Shown: one piece after another, positions 1-7,831 of the stretch
Position numbering within the stretch: position 1 is the first letter of the stretch
Layout: each line of letters begins with the position of its first letter
NCBI GenBank assembly: GCA_002369325.1
Contig: DFDU01000063.1
Span: 1-12,604, forward strand
Source: Lachnospiraceae bacterium UBA3820
GTDB taxonomy: Bacteria > Bacillota > Clostridia > Lachnospirales > Lachnospiraceae
Reading direction: 5' to 3'
Length of the DNA: 12,604 nt
Position numbers and translations under genes: made by a program
The notes under the pieces: model-generated
What the model saw: only the letters and a program-made list of their open reading frames with translations
The model's database searches: none
What the model was told of the DNA's origin: nothing

Positions 1-1
1 T

Positions 2-130
2 GCAAAAAGACAGCTTACCTGGTTCAGGCGTGAAAAAGAGGTTATAAGAATTGATAAAGATGTGTATGATACGGATGATAAATGCCTTGATTTTATGCTT
101 GATGTATTAAAAGAAAAAAATATAATATAA
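2..130 (+). CDS. miaA: tRNA dimethylallyltransferase MiaA, C-terminal fragment
   Basis: Only the last 42 codons are in the window; the 5' part lies off the left edge. MiaA transfers a dimethylallyl group to N6 of adenosine 37 in tRNAs that read UNN codons, in the cytoplasm. The fragment opens with AKRQLTWFRRE, the hallmark of the C-terminal end of MiaA (family form: Y-A-K-R-Q-x-T-W-F-R/K-R), followed by a short acidic tail and a TAA stop at 128-130. The catalytic P-loop and DMAPP-binding residues would be upstream and cannot be checked. In many Firmicutes hfq follows miaA. Here there is no hfq-like reading frame in the 74 bases before the next gene. The identification rests on one strong motif and on the neighbours. 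Confidence 0.88.
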   Translation, partial: AKRQLTWFRREKEVIRIDKDVYDTDDKCLDFMLDVLKEKNII

Positions 131-204
131 GATATTAACAATATTTAATTTATGTAAACATGTATATCTAAAATAAATGAATATTATATACGGAGATTTA
201 AAAT

Positions 205-1506
205 ATGAATTCAAACTTGAAAAAAGATAATTTAAAAGAATACTATTTAGCACTTGGAATTGATGATAAAGTGTATGATTTCTGTCAGGCCATTGAAAAC
301 AGTTTAAAAGACAGATTTGAAAAAATCGATAAAACTGCAGAACAAAATCAAATCAAAGTTATAAAAGCCATGCAGGATGCAAAATTTGCCGAGGCACATC
401 TTAACGGTTCAACAGGCTACGGATATAATGATATCGGAAGAGAAGCATTGGAAGAGGTTTATGCTAATATTTTTAAAACCGAGGATGCACTCGTAAGACA
501 GCAGATCACTTGCGGTACACATGCATTAACCATTGCTTTATCCGGTAATTTAAGACCGGGTGATGAAATCTTGTCACCATGCGGAAAAGTCTATGATACA
601 CTTGAAGGTGTTATAGGTGTTAGAGAATCAAAAGGTTCTCTTGCCGAATTCGGGATTACATATAAACAGGTGGATTTACTTCCTGACGGAAGTTTTGATT
701 TTGAAGGAATAAAAAACAGCATTAATGAGCATACAAAGCTTATAGAAATTCAACGTTCAAAGGGTTACGATACAAGACATACGCTTTCTGTTAAAGAAAT
801 CGGGGAAGTTATAAGCTTCATAAAAGGTATTAAACCTGATGTTATTTGTATGGTTGATAATTGCTACGGTGAGTTTGTTGAAACAATTGAGCCTTCAGAA
901 GCAGGAGCTGATATGGTTGTTGGTTCTCTTATAAAAAATCCCGGTGGAGGACTGGCACCTATAGGCGGATATATCTGCGGTACAAAGGAATGTATTGAGA
1001 ATTGTGCATACAGACTCACAAGTCCGGGACTTGGCAAAGAGGTCGGTGCCTCACTCGGAGTTACAAGAAGTATGGCTCAAGGAATCTTTATGGCTCCGAC
1101 AGTTACGGCTTCAGCTTTAAAGGGCGCTGTATTTGCGGCAAATGTTTTTGAAAAGCTTGGCTTTAAGGCAGTACCGGATTCCGTTGAATCAAGACATGAT
1201 ATTATTCAGGCCATAGAATTCGGTAAACCGGAATTGATACAGGCTTTTTGTGAAGGAATTCAGGCTGCGGCACCTGTAGACAGTTTTGTTACTCCGGTTC
1301 CCTGGGATATGCCGGGATATGACAGTCAGGTTATAATGGCAGCCGGTGCATTTGTATCAGGAGCTTCCATAGAGCTTAGTGCCGATGCTCCTATGAAAGA
1401 GCCGTATGCTGTATATTTTCAGGGGGGATTAACTTATCCGCATGCTAAATTCGGAATCATGATGGCACTTCAAAAAATGATGGAAAAACACTTGATTTTA
1501 TGTTAA
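205..1506 (+). CDS. PLP-dependent methionine gamma-lyase family protein ('aluminium resistance' family)
   Basis: This 433-residue protein belongs to the fold-type I PLP enzymes known as the aluminium-resistance or methionine gamma-lyase-like family, with B. subtilis YnbB as a relative. Visible features are the G-Y-G-Y-N-D-I-G-R segment near residue 72, a cofactor-proximal QITCGTHA segment near residue 99, VDNCYGE with Asp218 as the probable partner of the pyridine nitrogen, and SLIKNPGGG with Lys244 as the probable Schiff-base lysine. Homologues are annotated as acting on sulphur amino acids, but the true substrate of this subfamily is poorly established, so the reaction is inferred. The length is normal for the family. 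The ATG at 205 has a GGAGA ribosome binding site at 192-196 with 8 bases of spacing. It sits between miaA and radC, as its relatives often sit next to miaA. The sequence shows no regulatory site. Confidence 0.85.
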   Translation: MNSNLKKDNLKEYYLALGIDDKVYDFCQAIENSLKDRFEKIDKTAEQNQIKVIKAMQDAKFAEAHLNGSTGYGYNDIGREALEEVYANIFKTEDALVRQQITCGTHALTIALSGNLRPGDEILSPCGKVYDTLEGVIGVRESKGSLAEFGITYKQVDLLPDGSFDFEGIKNSINEHTKLIEIQRSKGYDTRHTLSVKEIGEVISFIKGIKPDVICMVDNCYGEFVETIEPSEAGADMVVGSLIKNPGGGLAPIGGYICGTKECIENCAYRLTSPGLGKEVGASLGVTRSMAQGIFMAPTVTASALKGAVFAANVFEKLGFKAVPDSVESRHDIIQAIEFGKPELIQAFCEGIQAAAPVDSFVTPVPWDMPGYDSQVIMAAGAFVSGASIELSADAPMKEPYAVYFQGGLTYPHAKFGIMMALQKMMEKHLILC

Positions 1507-1552
1507 AATAATAGATTGATAATTATTATGTCCAGGCACTCCGGAGAGGTAG

Positions 1553-1558
1553 AAGGAG
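1553..1558 (+). promoter_or_regulatory. ribosome binding site deciding the radC start
   Basis: AAGGAG lies 8 bases before the ATG at 1567. The frame is open upstream to a TTG at 1516, but that start has no ribosome binding site and would add 17 residues unlike any RadC N-terminus. The ATG at 1567 is therefore preferred. Confidence 0.8.
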
Positions 1559-1566
1559 AAGACATA

Positions 1567-2259
1567 ATGAGTAACCTGATTAAGGATATCGCAAGCTGTG
1601 AAAGACCATATGAAAAGGCTATTTCAAGGGGAGTAGAATCACTTTCCGATGCCGAACTTTTAGCTGTTATCTTAAGAACGGGAAGCAGAGACGAAAGCTC
1701 TATAGACCTTGCCAATAAGATATTGAACAATCATCTTATACATAAAGGTTTGAACGGATTATTTTTTATGAGACGAGAGGATTTACTCTCGATAAAAGGA
1801 ATCGGTGATACCAAGGCTTCACAGATTTTAGCCGTGGCAGAGCTTAGTAAAAGAATCAATGAAGAAAGATTAAGACGGGACATATGCTATGATAATCCTC
1901 AAAAAATAGCGGATTATTATATTGAAAAATGTAAATATCTTACCAAAGAACGGGTATATTTAATGCTTTTTTCAAATTCGCATATGTTAATTAAGGAGAT
2001 TATGCTTTCGGAGGGAACTGTCAGTTCCTCATCAATTTCACCGAGAGAGATTTTGATAGAGGCTTTAAAATACGAGGCTGTTAACTTTATTCTTATACAT
2101 AATCATCCTTCAGGATCCCCTGAACCCAGTCAATCAGATATAGCTGCAACCATCAAAATAAAAGAAGCCGCAAAAATTATGGATATTCACTTGTCCGACC
2201 ATATCATTGTCGGAAACAATTGTTATATAAGCTTGCTTGAAAGAGGAATTATAAAATGA
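1567..2259 (+). CDS. radC: RadC family JAB/MPN-domain protein
   Basis: This 230-residue protein has the full RadC architecture. The N-terminal segment (residues 1-55) contains ERPYEKAISRG and LSDAELLAVILRTGS. A helix-hairpin-helix follows at about residues 72-90 (IKGIGDTKASQI). The C-terminal JAB/MPN metalloprotease-like domain carries HNHPSGSPEPSQSD, with His178, His180 and Asp191 as the JAMM zinc ligands. RadC was named for DNA repair, but its biochemical role is unsettled and the historical radC102 phenotype was later traced to another gene. It is often located directly upstream of mreBCD in Firmicutes, as here. Its TGA stop overlaps the mreC ATG, implying translational coupling. No residue of the metal motif is missing. 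Identity is confident, function is not. Confidence 0.95.
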   Translation: MSNLIKDIASCERPYEKAISRGVESLSDAELLAVILRTGSRDESSIDLANKILNNHLIHKGLNGLFFMRREDLLSIKGIGDTKASQILAVAELSKRINEERLRRDICYDNPQKIADYYIEKCKYLTKERVYLMLFSNSHMLIKEIMLSEGTVSSSSISPREILIEALKYEAVNFILIHNHPSGSPEPSQSDIAATIKIKEAAKIMDIHLSDHIIVGNNCYISLLERGIIK

Positions 2260-3107
2260 GATATGATCGAAAAAAAGATATCAGTCCCAAATATTTATTG
2301 TTGACGTTAACCATATTATGCGTTGCTTTTACGCTTATTTCTTTTTTTGCCGGTGATAAGATTGCCATAATTAAGAAATATACCAATATGATTGTTTCGC
2401 CTATTCAACAGGGAATAAATAAAATAGGTATCTGGACCGATTCCAAGCTTGATAATTTAAAGCAGATAGAGGAATTAAACAATGAAAATGAAGAACTGAA
2501 AAAGGAACTCGATTCATGCAGGGAACAAATTACCATTTACCAGAATAAGCTTGCTGAACTTGACGAACTCCGGGCATTATATGAGCTTGATGAAAGCTAT
2601 CCCGAATATAACAAAACCGCTGCACATGTATTTGCAAAAGATTCAACCTCATGGTTTTCAATATTTTATATAGACAAGGGAACAAAGGATGGGATGTTTG
2701 TCGGTGCAAATGTTATGTGTCATGACGGTCTTGCCGGTATAATTATTGAATGCTATGATGACTATTCAAAGGTCAGAGCGGTCATAGATGACAATTGTAA
2801 TATCAGTGCAAAAATTATGCCGTCAAATGCTTTATGTACCATAGAAGGAAATCTTAATACTTATCAAAACGGTGTTCTTGTTGTAAAAAATATTGATAAG
2901 GATGCAAAGATAACTGTAGGAGATAAGGTTGTAACTTCACATATATCCGAGAGATTTCATCAGGGAATAACAGTCGGATATATATCGGAGATAACTTACG
3001 ATTCGAACAACCTTACGATAACGGCAACCATCACACCGGCTGTCGATTTTAATAATATTTCCGAAGTTTTGATTATTACCGATACTTTGGATAAAGTAAA
3101 TAATTAA
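2256..3107 (+). CDS. mreC: rod shape-determining protein MreC
   Basis: MreC is a bitopic membrane protein of the elongasome that bridges the MreB/MreD side and the extracytoplasmic PBP2. This copy has 283 residues: a short basic cytoplasmic N-terminus, one transmembrane helix at about residues 13-31, a charged coiled coil at about 65-112 rich in Glu/Lys/Leu, and a double beta-barrel domain from about 120 to 278. Barrel signatures include SWFSIFYIDKGTKDGMFVG and GLAGIIIE, matching the family pattern W-x-x-x-F-x-I-D-x-G-x-x-D-G. The ATG overlaps the radC TGA in an ATGA junction, with AAGAGGA at 2241-2247 as ribosome binding site. No mreB lies between radC and mreC, which is unusual for this gene order. 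The length is ordinary for Firmicutes. Confidence 0.93.
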   Translation: MRYDRKKDISPKYLLLTLTILCVAFTLISFFAGDKIAIIKKYTNMIVSPIQQGINKIGIWTDSKLDNLKQIEELNNENEELKKELDSCREQITIYQNKLAELDELRALYELDESYPEYNKTAAHVFAKDSTSWFSIFYIDKGTKDGMFVGANVMCHDGLAGIIIECYDDYSKVRAVIDDNCNISAKIMPSNALCTIEGNLNTYQNGVLVVKNIDKDAKITVGDKVVTSHISERFHQGITVGYISEITYDSNNLTITATITPAVDFNNISEVLIITDTLDKVNN

Positions 3108-3137
3108 TCATAATTTACGTTTGTTTTTTGGAGGCAA

Positions 3138-3653
3138 ATGATGCGTAGAGCCATAACTATCGGACTGCTCATAATTATTAATTTCACTTTACAATCAACA
3201 GTCTTCGGTTTTCATGATATTAACTGCATAACTCCAAATCTGTTGTTGATATTAACCATGTCCTTCGGTCTTATGAGAGGAAGAAAAGAAGGTATGCTGG
3301 TTGGTTTCTTCTGTGGTTTTTTTGTGGATTGTTTTATTTCAAATATCATGGGTCCGTTTATGTTTATTTATATGATTATAGGTTATGTTAACGGTTTCTT
3401 TCATAAAAACTATATGATTGAAGACGTACTTCTTCCGTTAATAGTAATCATTTCGGATGATATAGTTTTTAATTTCATGGTTTATATCATGTATTTCCTT
3501 CTGAAAAGAAGGCTGGAGCTTTCGGATTATTTCTTTAACATTATGCTTCCGGAAGCACTTGTTACAGCACTTTTAACAGTTATTGTATATAAATTTTATG
3601 TTATTGTTAACAGACGTTTAAAAGAGAAAGACAGAGGTAAGGAAGCTAAATGA
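3138..3653 (+). CDS. mreD: rod shape-determining protein MreD
   Basis: This 171-residue, very hydrophobic protein has about five predicted membrane spans and a basic C-terminal tail (RRLKEKDRGKEAK). Typical MreD features are an N-terminal helix with the segment 'ITPNLLLILTMSFGLMRGRKEGMLVG' (shown here only as residues around 32-57 by its key PNLLL and GRKEG parts), followed by GFFCGFFVDC and a late hydrophobic hairpin. MreD is an integral membrane component of the elongasome that works with MreC to activate PBP2-RodA. GGAGG at 3130-3134 precedes two tandem ATGs, at 3138 (3-base spacing) and 3141 (6-base spacing). The second is better spaced, so the true start may be one codon later. The gene overlaps the PBP2 start by an ATGA junction. 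MreD sequences are poorly conserved, so position between mreC and PBP2 is part of the evidence. Confidence 0.9.
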   Translation: MMRRAITIGLLIIINFTLQSTVFGFHDINCITPNLLLILTMSFGLMRGRKEGMLVGFFCGFFVDCFISNIMGPFMFIYMIIGYVNGFFHKNYMIEDVLLPLIVIISDDIVFNFMVYIMYFLLKRRLELSDYFFNIMLPEALVTALLTVIVYKFYVIVNRRLKEKDRGKEAK

Positions 3654-6493
3654 TTCGTGAAATATTATCTTCCATAAAAGAAATAATATTGGATTATGTC
3701 AAACACAGACTTTTTCCGGTTACTGTGGTTATTATAGTAATCTTTTCAATTTTGATAAGAAGACTCTTTGTTCTTCAGATTATCGAAGGAGAAGAGCATA
3801 TGGATAACTTTATCTATAAATCGGAGAAAACTTTAAATATTGATTCCGTGCGCGGAAATATTTATGACAGAAACGGAAAGCTTCTGGCTTATAATGAACT
3901 GTCATATTCTGTGGTATACGGAAACGATCCCGGAATTGAAGCAAAAGCAAAAGAATTGGGAATATCAGAAAATGACTTGAAAAATCAAATTTTATACAGG
4001 ACTATCTCTATTCTCGAATCAAACGGTGATGAAATATATGTTGATTTTCCCATAGAATTAACTGATTCCGGTGAGTATAAATTTACGGTAAAAGATGCGC
4101 AGCTTAAGAATTTTAAGAAAAATGTTTATTCCGTAACAAATTTCGATACACTCGAAGACAGCAAAAAGAATGCAACAGCAAAGGATGTTGTTGAATTTTT
4201 GAAAAATGACAGATTTGAAGTTTCAGATGAATATACCGAAGAAGAAACCATGAAGATTATTTCCTGCAGATATAAGCTTTGGTTAAACAGATATCAGCAA
4301 TATGTTCCTGTAACAATAGCTTATGATATATGTGAACAAAGTAATGCTGCCATTACCGAATATGGCGATGAACTTTTAGGTATGGAAGTAAGCGTAAAAT
4401 CCTTAAGACGATATAATGATGCTGAGTATTTTGCCCATATCATCGGATATGTAGGAAGAATTTCAAACGAAGAATTGCAGGAATATAATAAAAGTCTTCC
4501 GGATGATAAAAAATACAATGGCGAAGAAGTGGTCGGTAAAACCGGAATCGAACAATATTGCGAGGCTGATTTAAGAGGCGAAGCCGGTTATGAAACCATG
4601 TATGTCGATAATCTCGGAAAAGTAATTGAAACTATTGATAAAAAATCAGCTGAGGCCGGAAATGATGTATATCTTACCATAGATGCCGATTTACAAAAAT
4701 ATTGCTATGATACTCTTGAAAAAGAGATTGCATCAATCATAGTTGCCAATCTTGCACCGGTTTCTTATGTGGAACCGGGTGAAAATACCAAGATTCCTAT
4801 TGCAGATGTTTATTTTGGCTTATTTAACAATAATTACCTTTCCGTAGATGCCATGTCTGACAGTAATGCTTCGACATTGGAAAAGGAAATATATAAAAAA
4901 TTCGTTTCATCAAAAAATAATACTTTAACCGAAATTAATGACATACTTACAAAGGATTTTACACCTCTTTCCGGATTATCGGATAAGAATAAAGAGTATA
5001 TGGAATATATATGCGAGATTTTAAGCAAAAATGATGTATTTAACTCCGGTCTTATTTTACCGGATGATCCCGAATATATCCAATATATCAATGATGAATC
5101 TTCTTTGGAACATTATCTTAAGTATGCAATAAGTATTGAAGCTATTGATGTTTCTAAGCTTGAAGCACAAAGTAATTATTATGATTCAGATGAAATATAT
5201 ACACTTTTGTGTGAATATGTAAATAAATATCTTGATCAGGACACCGAATTCGACAAATTGATTATAAAAAACATGATAAAATCAGGTGAAATATCCGGTG
5301 AGGATGTAATTAATTTACTTTATATACAAGGGGTTCTTAATCCTGATTCGGATAAGGAATTGGAGGAATACAGAAACGGTCAATACGGATCTTATGAATT
5401 TATGATTAAAAAGATTCAAAAGCTTGAAATTACACCTGCAATGCTTGCGCTTGATCCGTGTTCAGGTTCTATAGTCGTTACCGATGTTAATAACGGTGAT
5501 GTTTTGGCTATGGTTAGTTATCCGAGTTATGATAATAATTATATGACTAATGAAGTGGATGCTGCTTATTATAACAAGCTTTTGGAGGATAAAACCACTC
5601 CGCTTTATAACAGAGCATGTCAGCAAAGACTTGCACCGGGTTCGACCTATAAAATACTTTCATCAATTGCCGGTTTATCCGAAGGTGTAATTGATCAGGG
5701 AACTTATGTATATTGTCCGGGTGAATTTGATAAGGTTGATCCTGCACCAAAATGCTGGATATATCCGAGCGGACACGGGGCTCTTGATGTTGAAGCAGCA
5801 ATCCAACGATCGTGTAACGTATTTTATTATCAGGTAGGATATTCACTTGCCCGTAAAGATGATGGTACTTACAGCGATTCCTATGGTTTGGGAAGATTGG
5901 AAAAGTATGCAAGAATGTTTGGCTTGGGAGATTTATCCGGTGTAGAACTTCCTGAAATAGAACCTCATATATCCGATAATGATGCAGTAAGAAGTTCTAT
6001 TGGACAAGGTAAAAATTCATATGCACCGATTCAGCTTGCCAGATATGTAAGTACCGTTGCAAACAGCGGTAGATGTTATAATCTTACACTTATTGATAAG
6101 GTTACCGATTATGAAGGTAATGTTATAAATGATAATCAGGCAGAATTGCTTAATGATGTTCAGCTTTCTTCTTCGACCTGGACATCCGTTCATAATGGTA
6201 TGCGAAGAGTAATAACATTAAACACAATGGGAAGTGAGCTTGTTAATAAGGTAAATGTATCTGTTGCCGGAAAATCCGGAACTGCACAGGAAAGTGAGAT
6301 AAGACCTGACCATGCGTTATTTATTTCATATGCGCCATACGAAAATCCGGAAGTATCCGTAACCTGTGTTCTTCAAAACGGATATTCTTCAGGTAATGCC
6401 ATAGAACTTGCAGGCTTCGTATACGCATACATGTATGATCCCGATAAGCTAAATGGTGCAGAAATGCATGGAAATGTTAAATATTCGGATTAA
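3650..6493 (+). CDS. mrdA: penicillin-binding protein 2 (class B PBP, elongasome transpeptidase) with large insertion
   Basis: This D,D-transpeptidase crosslinks side-wall peptidoglycan made by RodA. It has 947 residues, clearly longer than the roughly 600-720 usual for PBP2. The order is a membrane anchor at about residues 20-40, the class-B pedestal beginning SVRGNIYDRNGKLLAYN near residue 63, the dimerisation-domain signature GKTGIEQYCEADLRG near 299, an extra segment of about 235 residues (roughly 365-601), and then the transpeptidase domain starting DPCSGSIVVTDVNNGDVLAM at 602. The catalytic motifs are complete: SxxK is Ser665-Thr-Tyr-Lys668, SxN is Ser721-Cys-Asn723, and KSGT is Lys875-Thr878. 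The start overlaps the mreD stop, with AAGGA at 3639-3643 as ribosome binding site. It is encoded with mreC, mreD and rodA, so an elongation role is more likely than division or sporulation. Confidence 0.93.
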   Translation: MIREILSSIKEIILDYVKHRLFPVTVVIIVIFSILIRRLFVLQIIEGEEHMDNFIYKSEKTLNIDSVRGNIYDRNGKLLAYNELSYSVVYGNDPGIEAKAKELGISENDLKNQILYRTISILESNGDEIYVDFPIELTDSGEYKFTVKDAQLKNFKKNVYSVTNFDTLEDSKKNATAKDVVEFLKNDRFEVSDEYTEEETMKIISCRYKLWLNRYQQYVPVTIAYDICEQSNAAITEYGDELLGMEVSVKSLRRYNDAEYFAHIIGYVGRISNEELQEYNKSLPDDKKYNGEEVVGKTGIEQYCEADLRGEAGYETMYVDNLGKVIETIDKKSAEAGNDVYLTIDADLQKYCYDTLEKEIASIIVANLAPVSYVEPGENTKIPIADVYFGLFNNNYLSVDAMSDSNASTLEKEIYKKFVSSKNNTLTEINDILTKDFTPLSGLSDKNKEYMEYICEILSKNDVFNSGLILPDDPEYIQYINDESSLEHYLKYAISIEAIDVSKLEAQSNYYDSDEIYTLLCEYVNKYLDQDTEFDKLIIKNMIKSGEISGEDVINLLYIQGVLNPDSDKELEEYRNGQYGSYEFMIKKIQKLEITPAMLALDPCSGSIVVTDVNNGDVLAMVSYPSYDNNYMTNEVDAAYYNKLLEDKTTPLYNRACQQRLAPGSTYKILSSIAGLSEGVIDQGTYVYCPGEFDKVDPAPKCWIYPSGHGALDVEAAIQRSCNVFYYQVGYSLARKDDGTYSDSYGLGRLEKYARMFGLGDLSGVELPEIEPHISDNDAVRSSIGQGKNSYAPIQLARYVSTVANSGRCYNLTLIDKVTDYEGNVINDNQAELLNDVQLSSSTWTSVHNGMRRVITLNTMGSELVNKVNVSVAGKSGTAQESEIRPDHALFISYAPYENPEVSVTCVLQNGYSSGNAIELAGFVYAYMYDPDKLNGAEMHGNVKYSD

Positions 6494-6514
6494 TATAATA
6501 ATGTGAGGTGAATA

Positions 6515-7003
6515 ATGATAAATCCCGTTATTATCAAGGGTAATAATCAGGGAATTCGTTTGATAATAGAACCTGAAGCTTCATTTGAAACAATTAAAAC
6601 AGAATTGGATAAGAAACTTCAAAGCAAAAAACACTATTATACAAATTCAAAGCCTATAAAAGTTACCTTTGACGGAAAGATTTTAACGGAGGATGAAAAA
6701 AATGAATTGCTCGTCCTTTTAAATAATAAGGGACTTAACATAAATAAAAAAATAAATACAAATGAAAGTAAAGTAAATAACTTTGCTGATTTACAAAATG
6801 ATAAGGATGGTCTGTTTTATATAGGAAATTTAAAAAACGGACAAGCCATTGATGCCGCAACAAGCATAATAATTATCGGCAATATTGAACAGGGTGCATC
6901 GGTAATATCCAAAGGAAACATTATAGTTATCGGTGAATTAAACGGATATGCAAAAGCCGGCTCGGCTGGCAATCCGAATGCCTTTGTTTATAATGTATAT
7001 TAG
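6515..7003 (+). CDS. minC: septum site-determining protein MinC, short at the C-terminus
   Basis: MinC inhibits FtsZ assembly away from midcell and is recruited to the membrane by MinD. The N-terminal FtsZ-interacting domain spans about residues 1-75 (VIIKGNNQGIRLIIE, IKVTFDGKILTEDE). A linker follows, and then a C-terminal beta-helix domain from about residue 99 with Y-I-G-N-L-K-N-G-Q (residues 102-110; family form G-N-L-R-S-G-Q, the MinD-contact region), GNIEQGASV and GNIIVIGELNGYAKAGSAGN. The protein ends at residue 162, a few residues after this glycine-rich turn. Family members usually run to about 210-230 residues and include a further strand of the type L-x-P-x-Q-L-R-I. That part is absent here, and minD starts 12 bases after the stop, so there is no DNA left to encode it. 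Whether it is functional is open. Confidence 0.88.
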   Translation: MINPVIIKGNNQGIRLIIEPEASFETIKTELDKKLQSKKHYYTNSKPIKVTFDGKILTEDEKNELLVLLNNKGLNINKKINTNESKVNNFADLQNDKDGLFYIGNLKNGQAIDAATSIIIIGNIEQGASVISKGNIIVIGELNGYAKAGSAGNPNAFVYNVY

Positions 7004-7008
7004 GAGGA
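7002..7008 (+). promoter_or_regulatory. minD ribosome binding site overlapping the minC stop
   Basis: AGGAGGA begins on the second base of the minC TAG stop (7001-7003) and sits 7 bases before the minD ATG. The site is strong. The overlap suggests that ribosomes finishing minC can reinitiate on minD. It also fixes how close the two genes have become, relevant to the shortened minC end. Confidence 0.8.
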
Positions 7009-7015
7009 TTTGTAA

Positions 7016-7831
7016 ATGAGCGAAGTAATAGTTGTAACAAGCGGAAAAGGCGGTGTAGGAAAAACGACCACAACAGCCAATATAGGAAGTGCCTTGGCGG
7101 ATTTGGGCTTCAAAGTTCTTTTGATAGATACTGATATTGGATTACGAAATCTCGATGTAGTTATGGGACTTGAAAACCGTATTGTTTATAATATCGTAGA
7201 CGTGGTTGAGGGAGCCTGTAAATTCAAACAGGCAATTATAAAAGATAAAAGCTGTCCGAGACTTGCACTTTTGCCGGCTGCACAAACCAGAGATAAGACC
7301 GCAATCACACCCGAGCAAATGAAGAAACTTATAGAAGATTTAAAGCCCGAATATGATTACATAATTATTGATTGTCCTGCCGGAATAGAGCATGGATTCA
7401 AAAATGCAATTGCGGCTGCTGAAAGAGCCATTATTGTTACAACACCTGAAGTTTCAGCTATAAGAGATGCCGACAGAATAATAGGAATACTTAATTCCTG
7501 TGAAATGCCGCGCATTGATCTTGTAATAAATAAAATAAGAATGAATATGGTTCGTCGGGGTGATATGATGTCGGTTGATGATGTTGTCGATATATTATCG
7601 GTAAATCTTATCGGAACGGTTATGGATGACGAATCCATTGTCATATCAACAAACAGAGGCGAAATGGTAGCCGGTACAAGGACGAAATCAGGAAAAGCAT
7701 ATAATTATATTGCCAAAAGAATTGCAGGCGAAACAACAGAAAATGCATATGAGGATTACAGCTTAAATATATTTAAGCTTTTAAAGAAGAAGGATAAAAA
7801 TGTTCACAAAATTCAATCTCAAGGATTATAA
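7016..7831 (+). CDS. minD: septum site-determining protein MinD (ParA/MinD-type ATPase)
   Basis: MinD is a membrane-cycling ATPase that carries MinC to the membrane. The 271-residue product has the deviant Walker A box GKGGVGKTT (Lys11 signature lysine, Lys16), the switch I/A' segment IDTDIGLRNLDVVMG with Asp38 and Asp40, and the Walker B segment YIIIDCPAGIE with Asp119. A C-terminal amphipathic membrane-targeting stretch (LNIFKLLKKKDK, residues 250-261) matches the usual end of MinD. Ten further residues (262-271) follow, and these are encoded by DNA that also encodes the start of rodA. No minE gene is adjacent. The topological factor could be encoded elsewhere or be DivIVA, which commonly lies downstream of sepF in Firmicutes. 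Confidence in identity is very high. Confidence 0.97.
   Translation: MSEVIVVTSGKGGVGKTTTTANIGSALADLGFKVLLIDTDIGLRNLDVVMGLENRIVYNIVDVVEGACKFKQAIIKDKSCPRLALLPAAQTRDKTAITPEQMKKLIEDLKPEYDYIIIDCPAGIEHGFKNAIAAAERAIIVTTPEVSAIRDADRIIGILNSCEMPRIDLVINKIRMNMVRRGDMMSVDDVVDILSVNLIGTVMDDESIVISTNRGEMVAGTRTKSGKAYNYIAKRIAGETTENAYEDYSLNIFKLLKKKDKNVHKIQSQGL

Noticed and set aside
135..190. Possible promoter before the PLP enzyme gene (TTAACA at 135-140)
   Set aside because: TTAACA is a fair -35 box, but no -10-like hexamer sits 16-18 bases downstream. The nearest, TATATC at 163-168, is about 22 bases away, and TATTAT at 182-187 would place the start of transcription in the ribosome binding site. The base composition makes such hexamers expected by chance.
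1507..1530. AT-only inverted repeat after the PLP enzyme gene (AATAAT ... ATTATT)
   Set aside because: It has no G or C in the stem and no T-tract, so it would be a very weak hairpin and not a rho-independent terminator.
1539..1546. Eight-base palindrome CTCCGGAG just before the radC ribosome binding site
   Set aside because: It is perfect but short, does not extend on either side, and has no following T-run, so it is neither a terminator nor a supported operator. It does not resemble a LexA box.
5547..5912. A 121-codon open frame on the - strand inside PBP2
   Set aside because: It lies wholly over the SxxK and SxN region of PBP2, has no ribosome binding site context or recognised motif, and is a shadow of the real gene. 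The same applies to the other - strand frames in the window, for example those at 4321-4518, 7357-7644, 8459-8722 and 12083-12325.
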